Shown: in pieces, positions 16,268 to 24,648 of the stretch
Layout of the letters: every line of letters starts with the position of its first letter
How positions within the stretch are numbered: position 1 is the stretch's first letter
Assembly (NCBI RefSeq): GCF_019457515.1
Contig: NZ_CP080421.1
Coordinates: 2,914,001 to 2,978,000 of the forward strand
Length of the DNA: 64,000 bases
Source of the DNA: Shewanella mesophila
GTDB taxonomy: Bacteria > Pseudomonadota > Gammaproteobacteria > Enterobacterales > Shewanellaceae
Reading direction: 5' to 3'
Program-made: the position numbers and the translations under genes
The notes under the pieces: model-generated
The model's input: only the letters and a program-made list of their open reading frames with translations
Told to the model about the DNA's origin: nothing
The model's database searches: none

Positions 16268-16623
16268 GGGGGCGATTCTGGATTCGACAAGATTCACGAA
16301 ACCCTAGGAGCATGCCGAGGGGCGGTTGGCCTCGTAAAAAGCCGCACAGTTATAGTTGCAAACGACGATAACTACGCTCTAGCAGCTTAGGCTAGCTAGC
16401 CATCTTGCTCACGTTTCTCAAATGGGCAGAGTAATAAGATGGTCACCTTTACATTTGATAGCGAGGGAACCACGTTCAGGGGTGAACCGCGAAACAGTAC
16501 TGAACTCGCCAATTGCAATCCTGTCTTTCGGAGTGTACTTGGTTAACCAAAAGAGAGACTAAGCATGTAGCGCCGAGGATGTAGGCTTTTTGGACGCGGG
16601 TTCGAGCCCCGCCGCCTCCACCA
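16268..16623 (+). ncRNA. ssrA: transfer-messenger RNA (ssrA)
   Basis: Both tRNA-like ends are present. The 5' GGGGGCG pairs with the 3' CGCCTCC to form the acceptor stem with one G-U pair, and the 3' end carries ACCA. The conserved block TCTGGATTCGAC follows the 5' end, and TTCGAGCCCCGCC forms the T arm. The tag frame starts with GCA at 16358 and reads ANDDNYALAA before TAG at 16388-16390, matching Shewanella-type tags. A terminator follows at 16651-16689. No integrase is found beside it, although ssrA is a common attachment site. Confidence 0.97.
16358..16390 (+). other. tmRNA proteolysis tag frame
   Basis: GCA AAC GAC GAT AAC TAC GCT CTA GCA GCT TAG inside ssrA encodes ANDDNYALAA, the tag whose final LAA directs tagged proteins to ClpXP. 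Confidence 0.95.
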
Positions 16624-16650
16624 ACACAAGGTTAGTAATAACCTTCAAAG

Positions 16651-16689
16651 GCCGCTAAACCCCTACCAGACGGGTTTAGCGGCTTTTTT
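16651..16689 (+). terminator. terminator of ssrA
   Basis: GCCGCTAAACCC (16651-16662) pairs perfectly with GGGTTTAGCGGC (16672-16683), followed by six T residues. Confidence 0.92.
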
Positions 16690-16750
16690 GTATCTGAGAT
16701 TTGCCTGAATCCACTAGAACTCTGAGCTTTGAATCGTACCCATGCGCTAT

Positions 16751-16791
16751 GCGATGACCTGGCGATGACCTGGCGATGACCTGGCGATGAT
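16751..16791. repeat. 11 bp minisatellite, about 3.7 copies
   Basis: The unit GCGATGACCTG is repeated three times and then partially in tandem with no changes. It lies in the gap between ssrA and the purK end and has no evident function. Confidence 0.9.
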
Positions 16792-16918
16792 AGTTATTGC
16801 AGGTATAAGCATTAAGGCCTAGAACAGCGGATCGGTTTAGTCATGAATAAGATAGCCAGTATTGGCAGGCAATGCAGTGCACCATACTGGCTAAAAGAGG
16901 CAAGCGTTTAGCAACCAA

Positions 16919-18010
16919 TCAATATAAGTGGGTTTCAGTGAGATCCATCTGTTGGTCGAGCGAGACATAATCGGCAGCGATAAAATTGATGTGGCCTAAC
17001 TTACGGTTGGGTTTAGTCGCCTTGTTATACCAATGCAAACTTGAACTCGCACTTAGCGCTTTCATCGGCGGCACAGCAACACCAAGTAGATTTAACATAC
17101 CGGTTTTGCTGGTTAACGTGGTTGCCCCGAGTGGCAAGCCAGCAACTGCGCGAATATGATTTTCAAACTGGCATGTTGTAGCCCCCATTTGGGTCCAGTG
17201 TCCGCTGTTATGAACACGTGGGGCGAGTTCATTGACCAGCAATTGGTCGCCTACTACAAATAGTTCCATCGCCAACACGCCAACATAATCCTCAGCTTCG
17301 AGTAATCGGCGCATATAGTCCTGGGTAGCAGCTTCCATTTCTGGGCTAATATGCTTAGCCGGCGCCGTTGAGCGGATAAGAATGCCTTTGCGGTGCACAT
17401 TTTCGGTCAAGGGATAAAAGCGAATCTCGCCATCATGACCACGCGTGCCAATAAGTGACACCTCTTTATCGAAGGGGATCCACTGCTCTATCAAATGATC
17501 GCCAAAAGTTTCTGAGGCCGCGAGTGTATTGAGGCTATCATTGTCATGGACGACCCACTGATTTTTACCATCATAGCCCTCATCCAAGGACTTTATCACC
17601 ATAGGCAAACCAAGGGTTGCTGCGCTTTGAGCTAGGTCCGCTTGATAGGTAAAAGGCGCACAAGGAATGCCTAGCTTGGCTAGCAATAGCTTCTCTTTGA
17701 TACGACTTTTACACTGGGCAATGCTAGCGGCGCTAGGGCGAACCGTGCAATAGGTTTCAAGTTGCTGCACGAGATGCAGATCAACCTGCTCTTTTTCTAC
17801 CGTGATCACATCGGGTTTACCAAGGGCGTGATAAAGAGCTTCTATACTTTGCCCTGGCTGCCAGGGCGCTATAATGCCCAAACCCTCAACACAACTGAGA
17901 TCGGTATCAACACCGCTATCGGCAACAAAGCTAAATTTTATCCCCAGCGGTAATCCTGCAAGGGCCATCATTCTGGCTAGCTGACCGCAACCAATGATGC
18001 CAATACGCAT
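16919..18010 (-). CDS. purK: N5-CAIR synthetase PurK
   Basis: The ATP-grasp enzyme that carboxylates AIR with bicarbonate and ATP to N5-CAIR in purine synthesis. The 363-residue sequence begins with the Rossmann-like [19 protein letters not shown] and shows the ATP-grasp elements GYDGKNQWVV, EQWIPFDKEVSLIG and the metal-site block NELAPRVHNSGHWT. Its start codon overlaps the stop codon of purE (TAATG), so it is translationally coupled. The transcript begins at least at the upstream bicarbonate transporter gene. Bicarbonate is a substrate of PurK, so that gene order is functionally suggestive. Confidence 0.97.
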   Translation of the reverse strand: MRIGIIGCGQLARMMALAGLPLGIKFSFVADSGVDTDLSCVEGLGIIAPWQPGQSIEALYHALGKPDVITVEKEQVDLHLVQQLETYCTVRPSAASIAQCKSRIKEKLLLAKLGIPCAPFTYQADLAQSAATLGLPMVIKSLDEGYDGKNQWVVHDNDSLNTLAASETFGDHLIEQWIPFDKEVSLIGTRGHDGEIRFYPLTENVHRKGILIRSTAPAKHISPEMEAATQDYMRRLLEAEDYVGVLAMELFVVGDQLLVNELAPRVHNSGHWTQMGATTCQFENHIRAVAGLPLGATTLTSKTGMLNLLGVAVPPMKALSASSSLHWYNKATKPNRKLGHINFIAADYVSLDQQMDLTETHLY

Positions 18011-18492
18011 TACTCAACCTCCAAGGGAACACTAGCAGTTTGACTCGCGCGCCAGTCACATAGACGCTGAGTCAATTCTTTATCTTTTAATGCCAAAATT
18101 TGCGCCGCCATCAAGCCTGCATTAAACGCCCCTGCCTCACCGATAGCTTGAGTGGCTACTGCGACGCCTTTTGGCATCTGCACAATAGAAAGTAGACTGT
18201 CCATCCCCTTTAACGCCTTACTCAGCACAGGCACAGCAATCACAGGCAGATGTGTCATAGCGGCGGTCATACCTGGCAGATGGGCGGCGCCACCGGCACC
18301 AGCAATAATCACCTCAACACCGTCTGCTGCAGCGCCATGGCTAAACTCGACTAAACGCTCTGGAGTGCGATGAGCCGACACAACCTGCGCTCTATAGGCG
18401 ATCTCTAGTGCATCCAACACAGTGGTAGCATTTTTCATGGTTGGCCAATCACTTTGCGAACCCATAATAATAGCGACTTTAGCTTGATTCAT
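18010..18492 (-). CDS. purE: N5-CAIR mutase PurE (class I)
   Basis: The class I N5-CAIR mutase, rearranging N5-CAIR to CAIR. The 160 residues show [23 protein letters not shown] and [14 protein letters not shown], then [22 protein letters not shown], all standard. It overlaps purK by one base and follows the bicarbonate transporter by nine bases. A second, divergent purE is at 32904-33413. Confidence 0.97.
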   Translation of the reverse strand: MNQAKVAIIMGSQSDWPTMKNATTVLDALEIAYRAQVVSAHRTPERLVEFSHGAAADGVEVIIAGAGGAAHLPGMTAAMTHLPVIAVPVLSKALKGMDSLLSIVQMPKGVAVATQAIGEAGAFNAGLMAAQILALKDKELTQRLCDWRASQTASVPLEVE

Positions 18493-18501
18493 ATTTGCCT
18501 C

Positions 18502-19428
18502 TTAATTTGTTAACCAATGAGTGAACAGCGCATAGGTAGGTATTCCTACTAACACATTGAACGGGAATGTAATTGCTAAGGAGTATGTAATAGATAAACT
18601 GTGATTTGCGTTGGGGATAGCCACTCGCATTGCCGCCGGTACGGCGATATATGACGCACTTCCTCCCAGCACTGCCAGCAAGGTCGCGCCACCACTCGAA
18701 AGCCCCATCAGAATTCCGAAGAAACAACCCAGCAGGCCGCCAATCAGTGGCATTGCGACGCCAAAGGCCAACATGAAATTGCCCATCTGCTTCAGATCTT
18801 TGATGCGACTCGCCGCTACCATGCCCATCTCCAATAGGAACAGCGCCAACACGCCGCGGAACAGATCAATGAAGAGTGGCTTTATTGAGCCAATTTGGTC
18901 TGCCCCCCAGTAACCGATAAATAGCGCCCCAACAAGCAGCACCATACTTTGATTGCAGAACACTTCATGCAGTAACACTTTCCACTTCACTTTATCGCCA
19001 GTCTTTTTCGCTAGGGCAATACCGATGGCAATTGCGGGCACTTCGAGCAACACGACAAACAGCGGGAAGTAGGCTTCATAGGCGATATTCTGTGTCTCTA
19101 GAAATGCCAAAGCTACCGCATAGGTACCAATACTCACCGAGCCATAATGGGCCGCAATAGAAGCTGAGTCTTCACGATTAAGCTGACCGATGAAACGTAG
19201 GATTGGAAACGCGATGATCGGTATCATAAGTCCCAATAAGATAACTAGACCTGACTGAGGTAATAATTTGGGAGAACCATATTCGGCGAGCGCAACCCCC
19301 CCTTTTAAGCCGATAGCAATCAATAAGAATAACGTAAGACTTTGATAGAGCGCTTTAGGAAACTGCACATTAGCCTTCACCAAGGTGGCTAACGCTCCCA
19401 GAATGAAAAATGCGATAGTGATATCCAT
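18502..19428 (-). CDS. sbtA: SbtA-type sodium-dependent bicarbonate transporter
   Basis: A 308-residue integral membrane protein of the DUF897/SbtA family with about ten hydrophobic segments, for example MDITIAFFILGALATLVKAN and LLVGALFIGYWGADQ, and the family motifs IGLKGGVALAEYG and SVSIGTYAVALAFL. SbtA proteins of cyanobacteria import bicarbonate with Na+, and the family occurs in many heterotrophs too. The gene is nine bases upstream of purE and six bases downstream of a small membrane protein gene; a divergent LysR regulator lies beyond. The context suggests bicarbonate supply for PurK, but this is inference. Confidence 0.85.
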   Translation of the reverse strand: MDITIAFFILGALATLVKANVQFPKALYQSLTLFLLIAIGLKGGVALAEYGSPKLLPQSGLVILLGLMIPIIAFPILRFIGQLNREDSASIAAHYGSVSIGTYAVALAFLETQNIAYEAYFPLFVVLLEVPAIAIGIALAKKTGDKVKWKVLLHEVFCNQSMVLLVGALFIGYWGADQIGSIKPLFIDLFRGVLALFLLEMGMVAASRIKDLKQMGNFMLAFGVAMPLIGGLLGCFFGILMGLSSGGATLLAVLGGSASYIAVPAAMRVAIPNANHSLSITYSLAITFPFNVLVGIPTYALFTHWLTN

Positions 19429-19434
19429 CTGATC

Positions 19435-19674
19435 TTAAGCTTCCTTAGCCTTAAGCTGATTGCTCGCTGGCCTAATCGCTTGCTTTGTTTTGTGTAAGCT
19501 CGCGGCAAGAGAGAAGCCCGCTAAAGAGAGAATACTCGCGCCAACCACCATTAAGCCAGTACCACTATGCCCTTGAGACGTTGCGCTCGTCCCTATAACG
19601 GAGACAACAAGGCCTGTAAATAAACTGAATAGAGATTGCTTATCTTGCAGTGCAACATGCATAAATCGTTTCAT
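19435..19674 (-). CDS. small membrane protein before sbtA
   Basis: A 79-residue protein with two hydrophobic segments (SLFSLFTGLVVSVIGTSA and GTGLMVVGASILSLAGFSLA) and a basic C-terminal tail. I do not recognise the family. The chosen ATG at 19674 is preceded by AGAGG; an in-frame upstream ATG at 19734 would add an unsupported 20 residues. It is first in the sbtA-purE-purK unit, ending six bases before sbtA, so it may be an accessory or regulatory subunit of the transporter. Confidence 0.65.
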   Translation of the reverse strand: MKRFMHVALQDKQSLFSLFTGLVVSVIGTSATSQGHSGTGLMVVGASILSLAGFSLAASLHKTKQAIRPASNQLKAKEA

Positions 19675-19813
19675 ATAGACCTCTTTATTTAAGTAGGTAA
19701 GCCAAGCGTTAAAACTATGAGGCGATTCTGCCAAAAAAGATTGATATGTAAAAATAGATATTTTTGTGCTTATATATAGAGAAACATCTATATGTAGAGT
19801 TAGAGAACATTCA

Positions 19814-20755
19814 ATGTCACTAAGATTACAAGCTCACCTTGGTACACTCAGGCAGATGGAGATCCTGCTCGCAGTGTATGACAGCGGCAGCGTTAGCGGT
19901 GCGGCAGAGATGCTCCACCTGACACAGCCCACCATCTCGATGCAGCTGAAGAAGCTCACCGATGTGGTCGGTTTACCCTTGTATAATATCGTCGGCAGAA
20001 AAGTGGTGTTCACCGAAGCGGGGCTAGAAGTTGTCAAGACGGCGACAGAGGTGTTAGACAGCTTTTCACGGCTTGAAATGGCACTGTCTGATATGGGCGA
20101 ACTTAAATCCGGTACTCTAAGACTGGCGGTGGTGACGACCTCTAAGTACTTTATTCCCCACCTGTTGGGTCCCTTTTGTGAACGCTACCCTAATGTTGCA
20201 GTGCAACTCAATGTTGGCAACCGGCAGCAGATCATTGAGCGGCTCAAACAAGGTATCGATGATTTCTACGTGTTTAGCCACCCACCAGGGGATATCAATA
20301 CCGACAGTATTGAGTTTTTCAACAATCCCTTGGTTGCTATCGCCCATGAAAACCACCCACTAGTAAAACAGCCTGACGTATCATTGGCTGAGTTATGTAA
20401 TGCCCCATTTCTAATGCGTGAAAATGGCTCAGGTACGCGTTTGGCCATTGAAAACTTCATGAATAAACAGGGAGTGAGATTGAATGTGAAGATGACGATC
20501 GAGAGTAATGAAGCCATCAAGCACTCGGTGATGTCAGGCTTAGGAGTGAGTATTTTATCGGCACATACCTTGGCGTTTGGCGGCAATACCGGATTGGTCC
20601 AACTTAAGGTAAAAGAGTTGCCGATTAACTCGAACTGGTACTTTCTATGGCTAAAATCAAAGCGCCCTTCCGCGATAGCACAAGCATTTTTAACTCATGT
20701 GGAGAGTGATGGTCGTCAAATGCTACTGACGGAGCTGAGTAAACATAAATTTTAA
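19814..20755 (+). CDS. LysR-family regulator, divergent from sbtA operon
   Basis: A 313-residue LysR-type regulator. The winged helix-turn-helix is at residues 10-65 (MEILLAVYDSGSVSGAAEMLHLTQPTISMQLKKL) and the periplasmic-binding-like effector domain fills the rest. It belongs with the CbbR/CmpR-like group by the DMGELKSGTLRLAVVTTSKYFIPHLLGPFCERYP block, a group that often senses carbon status. Being divergent from sbtA-purEK it is the likely regulator of that unit. The 139 base intergenic region holds AT-rich repeats such as CATCTATATGTAGAG that could be its binding site. The start at 19814 is chosen as the first Met giving a normal N-terminus. Confidence 0.85.
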   Translation: MSLRLQAHLGTLRQMEILLAVYDSGSVSGAAEMLHLTQPTISMQLKKLTDVVGLPLYNIVGRKVVFTEAGLEVVKTATEVLDSFSRLEMALSDMGELKSGTLRLAVVTTSKYFIPHLLGPFCERYPNVAVQLNVGNRQQIIERLKQGIDDFYVFSHPPGDINTDSIEFFNNPLVAIAHENHPLVKQPDVSLAELCNAPFLMRENGSGTRLAIENFMNKQGVRLNVKMTIESNEAIKHSVMSGLGVSILSAHTLAFGGNTGLVQLKVKELPINSNWYFLWLKSKRPSAIAQAFLTHVESDGRQMLLTELSKHKF

Positions 20756-20785
20756 AAGCCCCTTATAAGACTCACAAAAGGGGCT
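20756..20785. terminator. hairpin between LysR and doxX genes
   Basis: AAGCCCCTT pairs with AAGGGGCTT across a 12 base loop, between the convergent LysR regulator and DoxX genes. T runs are weak, so termination strength is uncertain. Confidence 0.6.
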
Positions 20786-20824
20786 TGGTTGAGTGAGATA
20801 ATATCGCTATTGGTAGATCCAAAT

Positions 20825-21220
20825 CTACTCGATATCCGACTTACTGCCGCTATGTCCTGCTAATACTAATAACCCAGCTAAAATACCTAGATTTTTGACA
20901 AAATTTTGCATCTCATGGGCACCTTCTACACCACTGAAATTCCAAAAATCATGTAAGCTAAAGTTGATCACTATAACAAGACCGGCAAGCAACAATGCCA
21001 TGATAAAAGTATATCGATTTAATATCAGCGCTATGGCTGCCACTATCTGAAATATCCCTGCGGCAGCTAACAACATGGGGATCATTATCATGTTGTGCTT
21101 TTCCATTAGAGCAACATGCATATCCCAGTTGATAAACTTCATTACGCCAGGTAACAGAAAATACAAAGCAAGCAGCACTCGCCCAATGGTCATCAATACA
21201 GGTGCTATTGTCTGATTCAA
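20825..21220 (-). CDS. DoxX family membrane protein
   Basis: A 131-residue protein with four hydrophobic helices (VLMTIGRVLLALYFLLPGVMKFI, MIPMLLAAAGIFQIVAAIALIL, FIMALLLAGLVIVINFSLHDFW, LGILAGLLVLAG). The LYFLLPGVMKFINW element is typical of DoxX/DoxD-like proteins, which are membrane proteins of poorly defined redox roles. The start is a TTG at 21220 with GGGAG seven bases upstream. It lies 42 bases after ohr on the same strand, so the two may be co-transcribed in an oxidative stress unit. Confidence 0.85.
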   Translation of the reverse strand: MNQTIAPVLMTIGRVLLALYFLLPGVMKFINWDMHVALMEKHNMIMIPMLLAAAGIFQIVAAIALILNRYTFIMALLLAGLVIVINFSLHDFWNFSGVEGAHEMQNFVKNLGILAGLLVLAGHSGSKSDIE

Positions 21221-21261
21221 AATTACTCTCCCAACTATGATTTTTTGATTAGATGTTCGGT

Positions 21262-21684
21262 TTAAATTACCTGATGATTGACGCTCAAACTAACATCAAT
21301 GTTATTACGTACGGCATTTGAGTATGGACATACTTGATGTGCGACCTTCACTAACTCAACCGCTTGATCCTGAGGCAGCGCTAACTCCACACTTAATGCT
21401 ACGGTTAACGCAAACCCACCTTCTTCTCTGGCGCCAATTCCGACCTTAGCCGTTACAGGTGCAGTGGTTAAGGCAACTTTGGCCTCTCTGGCTACATGCA
21501 ATATTGCGTTTGAAAAACAAGCGCTGTAACCCGCGGCAAACAGTTGCTCTGGGTTGGTTGCTTCGCCAGTTCCGCCCATCTCTTTTGGATAGCTCAGCAT
21601 CACCGACAATTTGCCGTCATCGGTGGCTACCTGACCATTACGTCCTGCACTCGCTGTCGCCGTTGTTTGATAAAGTGGTTTCAT
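21262..21684 (-). CDS. ohr: organic hydroperoxide reductase Ohr
   Basis: An Ohr/OsmC protein of 140 residues, a thiol peroxidase that reduces organic hydroperoxides using lipoylated partners. Both catalytic cysteines are present: the first in SACFSNAIL, the second in HQVCPYSNAV, which is the Ohr (not OsmC) arrangement. The start at 21684 (MKPLYQTTATASAGRNGQ) has GGAG six bases upstream; a longer frame to 21768 is an extension through the promoter. Upstream are two copies of the palindrome ATTGCGCGCAAT, likely OhrR operators. No ohrR gene is next to it. Confidence 0.93.
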   Translation of the reverse strand: MKPLYQTTATASAGRNGQVATDDGKLSVMLSYPKEMGGTGEATNPEQLFAAGYSACFSNAILHVAREAKVALTTAPVTAKVGIGAREEGGFALTVALSVELALPQDQAVELVKVAHQVCPYSNAVRNNIDVSLSVNHQVI

Positions 21685-21714
21685 AGAATTCTCCAACATA
21701 TTAAAGATAAAAAG

Positions 21715-21726
21715 ATTGCGCGCAAT
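21715..21726. promoter_or_regulatory. putative OhrR operator 1
   Basis: ATTGCGCGCAAT, a perfect 12 bp palindrome 31 bases before the ohr start. It is repeated as the core of the longer palindrome at 21769-21788. Confidence 0.6.
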
Positions 21727-21768
21727 TAAGTTAGGGCTATTTATAGCAACAAAAACCAGACCATGCAA

Positions 21769-21788
21769 TTAAATTGCGCGCAATTTAA
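21769..21788. promoter_or_regulatory. putative OhrR operator 2
   Basis: A perfect 20 bp palindrome TTAAATTGCGCGCAATTTAA whose 12 bp core is identical to the site at 21715. Two sites with centres 58 bases apart suggest cooperative binding of a MarR-family repressor. Confidence 0.65.
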
Positions 21789-21968
21789 TAATTTAACAAA
21801 CGATTGTGGTGATAGCAAAATCAGATTAACGCCCACTAACAACACTTGCCGATTGTCTCGCTTAATGCCATCCAATCCAGCGCAAGCGATTCAAAACGCT
21901 GACAGTCATGAATATTTTGCCGAAAACACACCAAACTTAAACTAAACTTGTAACACTCCTTGTCTTTT

Positions 21969-21992
21969 GGGCGGATTATTCCGCCCTTTTTT
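21969..21992 (+). terminator. rho-independent terminator with no assigned gene
   Basis: GGGCGG (21969-21974), loop ATTATT, CCGCCC, then six T residues. No gene on the plus strand ends just before it, so it may be a leftover of a lost gene or end an unseen small transcript. Confidence 0.8.
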
Positions 21993-22020
21993 AAATACTT
22001 AAAAGGTTAGTCACCTATTG

Positions 22021-22559
22021 ATGTTAAACCTGCTCAGATCCACACTACTCTTTGTATTAGTGATGCTCTTACCTGTAAAGGACACATTTGCAACGATGCA
22101 GCAACCTACCTGCCAAATAACAATCAACGATGTAGGCCATTTGACCTTCACACTCGACAATCAAACTGAGCAAGCCTGGTATCTACTCACCTGGCAAACT
22201 CCTTTTGATGCCTGGTTTAGTGAGTTTATAACTGTTAACCACCAACAAACTGACCAAAAAGCGACCTACCAAGGTAGTCCTAGCAAAGCGTGCTGCGATA
22301 GAGGCAACTGATTACCTCACATTGCCAGTAAATAGTCGTCAAACGATCAGCCTAGATCTCACTCAGGTCTACAGCCTTAGCGAAGGCTCTTACGATGTCC
22401 ACTTGAAGCCACTACGACTCTTACCCCAAGACGCCGATATCGCTTTGCCATCACAGCTGGCGCAATTTGTACCTATTTACTGCCCCTCGACACCAATGAC
22501 CATTCGATAATCCGCTGCAAGCCATCGAGGCACTGTTTGACAGCAAACAGATCAAATAG
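22021..22559 (+). pseudogene. deuterolysin-propeptide-like protein, two frameshifts
   Basis: A frame begins MLNLLRSTLLFVLVMLLPVK (signal peptide) and continues LTFTLDNQTEQAWYLLTWQTPFD, then YQG. At 22276 one surplus base shifts the frame. The continuing frame reads VLAKRAAIEATDYLTLPVNS and ISLDLTQVYSLSEGSYDVHL, the pattern seen in the N-terminal propeptide of deuterolysin/peptidyl-Lys (M35) metalloendopeptidases. At about 22503 a second surplus base shifts it again, and the last part reads DNPLQAIEALFDSKQIK before TAG at 22557-22559. No HExxH catalytic domain follows. So it is a stand-alone propeptide-like secreted protein now broken twice, about 179 residues when repaired. Confidence 0.7.
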
Positions 22560-22577
22560 CTTCTAAAGGCTGAATCA

Positions 22578-24071
22578 TTATATAAAACAGCCATGAAAAC
22601 CTAAGGGTAATGCTCTTTCCATGGTGGCCTCAGCAATAGGTCCTGCCGCAATGTGCTGACAATCAAACAGCGACAAGCCACTTTGGTTGCATTGATAATC
22701 TAACCATGTCATCAACAGATACCCTTCACCCGCCTCTTCTTTGGGGATAAATAGCGGCTCTTCAATGATCTTGCTTTCACCAAAATAGTAGCTGCCGGTC
22801 ATAACGCCTGATTGCAACTGATATAAGGTATCACTTAAGCCCGACTCACTTTGCTTCGAAGCCCCAATACCATAGACACTTGGCAACGTTTGGGTCACTC
22901 TAGCGTCAAACTGCGGAAATTCCATATTGACACCGCTTCGATGTATTTGAGCCAAGTTACTTGGGCTACCTTGTTGTGACGATGCTGATAGCCCTAGCGA
23001 AATGGTAACAAGCTCAGCATCACTGCTTCGCTCTTTTTGCTCACCAGTCATCAATGAAGACATGCCATTAAGCAATATACCAGCATCGGGATAAAGACAG
23101 ATTTGTACGCTCAAGATATTGTCAACTTCAGTCGCTCCGCCAAAATGAAATGCAAAACCCGCAGGTAGATCCGCCCACTGGCGCTTTGTAAAGTCGGCTT
23201 TATCTATGATTAACAGTTTGGCACCCAACTCGGGCTGCCAGCGAAAAGAGTCAATATAACTCTGTCCTCGTTGATACACACAGGATGAAACATAGAAGAT
23301 CAATTTGCTCTGGCTTTGAGTAAAGGCATGCAGATAACTTGCCTGAGGCAATTCGATAAGTTCGATGCGCTCCAATTGGTCGGCACCTGAAACCTGATAT
23401 ACCAATAGCGATGCACTACCATCCACATACCAACTACCAAAGTTCCACATTCCACCATTGCCGTCTGGTAGAGGGTGAGCAGAAAAGGGTAACTGTTTAA
23501 ATTTTTCACCAAAGTCTTTAACACCGATAGTATCCAAGGTATTAAGATCGATTCGGTAAGGTGAACCCGCTTCCCACAACGCCAAAAGTTCGCCCTTCCA
23601 TGGAATAACGCTAGTATTGGCGACATTCATATCATCGTTATTGCGAATAGGCAGCGCATCGGAGATCACTGTTCCTGCAGTGTTATAGCGAAACTTCCCC
23701 GCTTGCTGCTCAGTTTGGAATTTTTTGGTTCGAACAAACTTACCTTTATGACTAATTCCCTCTGCGCCAATAGAAAACTGTTGCACCATTCCATCACCAT
23801 CAAACCAATGCTGATAACTGACATCGCCACGACGCATCATTGAGGGACCGTTACGATACAGGCTCCCTTGCAGCGCTTTAGGCCATAACCCTGAGACTTG
23901 CATCTCAAGTGGAGCAAAGTCTTGCTGGACGCCAGCGAAGGCTGAGGCCCAAGGTTGCTTGGCAAGCACAGACTGATTGTCGAGTGCGAGTACTGTATCG
24001 GCCATCTTCCCCCAAGCCGCTGTCGCCATTAACGCTAACGATGAGCCAATAAATTGTCGTCTGTTCAACAT
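22578..24071 (-). CDS. Tat-exported carotenoid oxygenase family protein
   Basis: A 497-residue carotenoid cleavage dioxygenase (RPE65/ACO) family protein. The N-terminus has the twin-arginine motif NRRQFIGSSLALMATAAWG, so export by Tat is expected. All four iron-ligand histidine blocks are present: FSAHPLPDGNG, YLHAFTQSQ, FAFHFGGATE and the C-terminal GFHGCFI. The family cleaves carotenoids or lignin-derived stilbenes; the substrate here is unknown. The start at 24071 has AGGAG seven bases upstream. It lies ten bases after the DUF2141 gene, so the pair forms an operon. Confidence 0.88.
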   Translation of the reverse strand: MLNRRQFIGSSLALMATAAWGKMADTVLALDNQSVLAKQPWASAFAGVQQDFAPLEMQVSGLWPKALQGSLYRNGPSMMRRGDVSYQHWFDGDGMVQQFSIGAEGISHKGKFVRTKKFQTEQQAGKFRYNTAGTVISDALPIRNNDDMNVANTSVIPWKGELLALWEAGSPYRIDLNTLDTIGVKDFGEKFKQLPFSAHPLPDGNGGMWNFGSWYVDGSASLLVYQVSGADQLERIELIELPQASYLHAFTQSQSKLIFYVSSCVYQRGQSYIDSFRWQPELGAKLLIIDKADFTKRQWADLPAGFAFHFGGATEVDNILSVQICLYPDAGILLNGMSSLMTGEQKERSSDAELVTISLGLSASSQQGSPSNLAQIHRSGVNMEFPQFDARVTQTLPSVYGIGASKQSESGLSDTLYQLQSGVMTGSYYFGESKIIEEPLFIPKEEAGEGYLLMTWLDYQCNQSGLSLFDCQHIAAGPIAEATMERALPLGFHGCFI

Positions 24072-24081
24072 TTTCTTACTC

Positions 24082-24510
24082 CTAGCGCACGTGAATCGTA
24101 ATTGTGGTATCACCATTCAGGGAAAACTTAGCTTGTTGATAACTTGCTGGCCCAAATTCCCCTGCATTGTTACTAAAGCCGTATCCCTCACTCGGCACGC
24201 CAAGGAAATTACTGTCTAACTTATTGTTATCATTTTCATCATGAATCACTTTGATGGCATACTCTCCTGGTTTTAAATCGGTAAAGACTAAAGCATGCTG
24301 ATGTGCGGTCACAGGTTTCATCATCGATGCTATGGCGTGCTGGCCGCTGTTATACGACGCTTCGCCACTAAATAACGCCACCAGCAGTTTTCCCTGCTCC
24401 AAAGCGATGTTGTCAATCGTTAATGTCAGATCATCGGCATAAGCAGCGGGGCTTAAACTCATCGCAAGCATGAGTGCTGAAACAGTGCTGCATTGAATGA
24501 TGTTTTTCAT
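24082..24510 (-). CDS. DUF2141 secreted protein
   Basis: A 142-residue protein with a signal peptide (residues 1-25, ending AAYADD). It contains the DUF2141 pattern LTLTIDNIALEQGKLLVALF, then DLKPGEYAIKVIHDENDNNKLDSNFLG and GEFGPASYQQAKFSL. DUF2141 proteins have an unknown function and often neighbour carotenoid or retinoid genes. It precedes the carotenoid oxygenase gene by ten bases and is transcribed with it; the divergent sensor kinase gene starts 138 bases away. Confidence 0.85.
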   Translation of the reverse strand: MKNIIQCSTVSALMLAMSLSPAAYADDLTLTIDNIALEQGKLLVALFSGEASYNSGQHAIASMMKPVTAHQHALVFTDLKPGEYAIKVIHDENDNNKLDSNFLGVPSEGYGFSNNAGEFGPASYQQAKFSLNGDTTITIHVR

Positions 24511-24648
24511 TGTTCTTTCCTTGTGTCATGATTGAATGCTCATTTTAGGAAAAGGTAAAACAATAAACAGGTGCCAAAAGTCATGTTTTAATTACCAAAG
24601 CGTTTTAACCTAGAACCACACAGTGCGAAGACAATAAAAGGAACATCA

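Noticed and set aside
16268..16918. Possible genomic island attached at ssrA
   Set aside because: No integrase, no duplicated ssrA 3' end and no change in gene content follow; purK is next.
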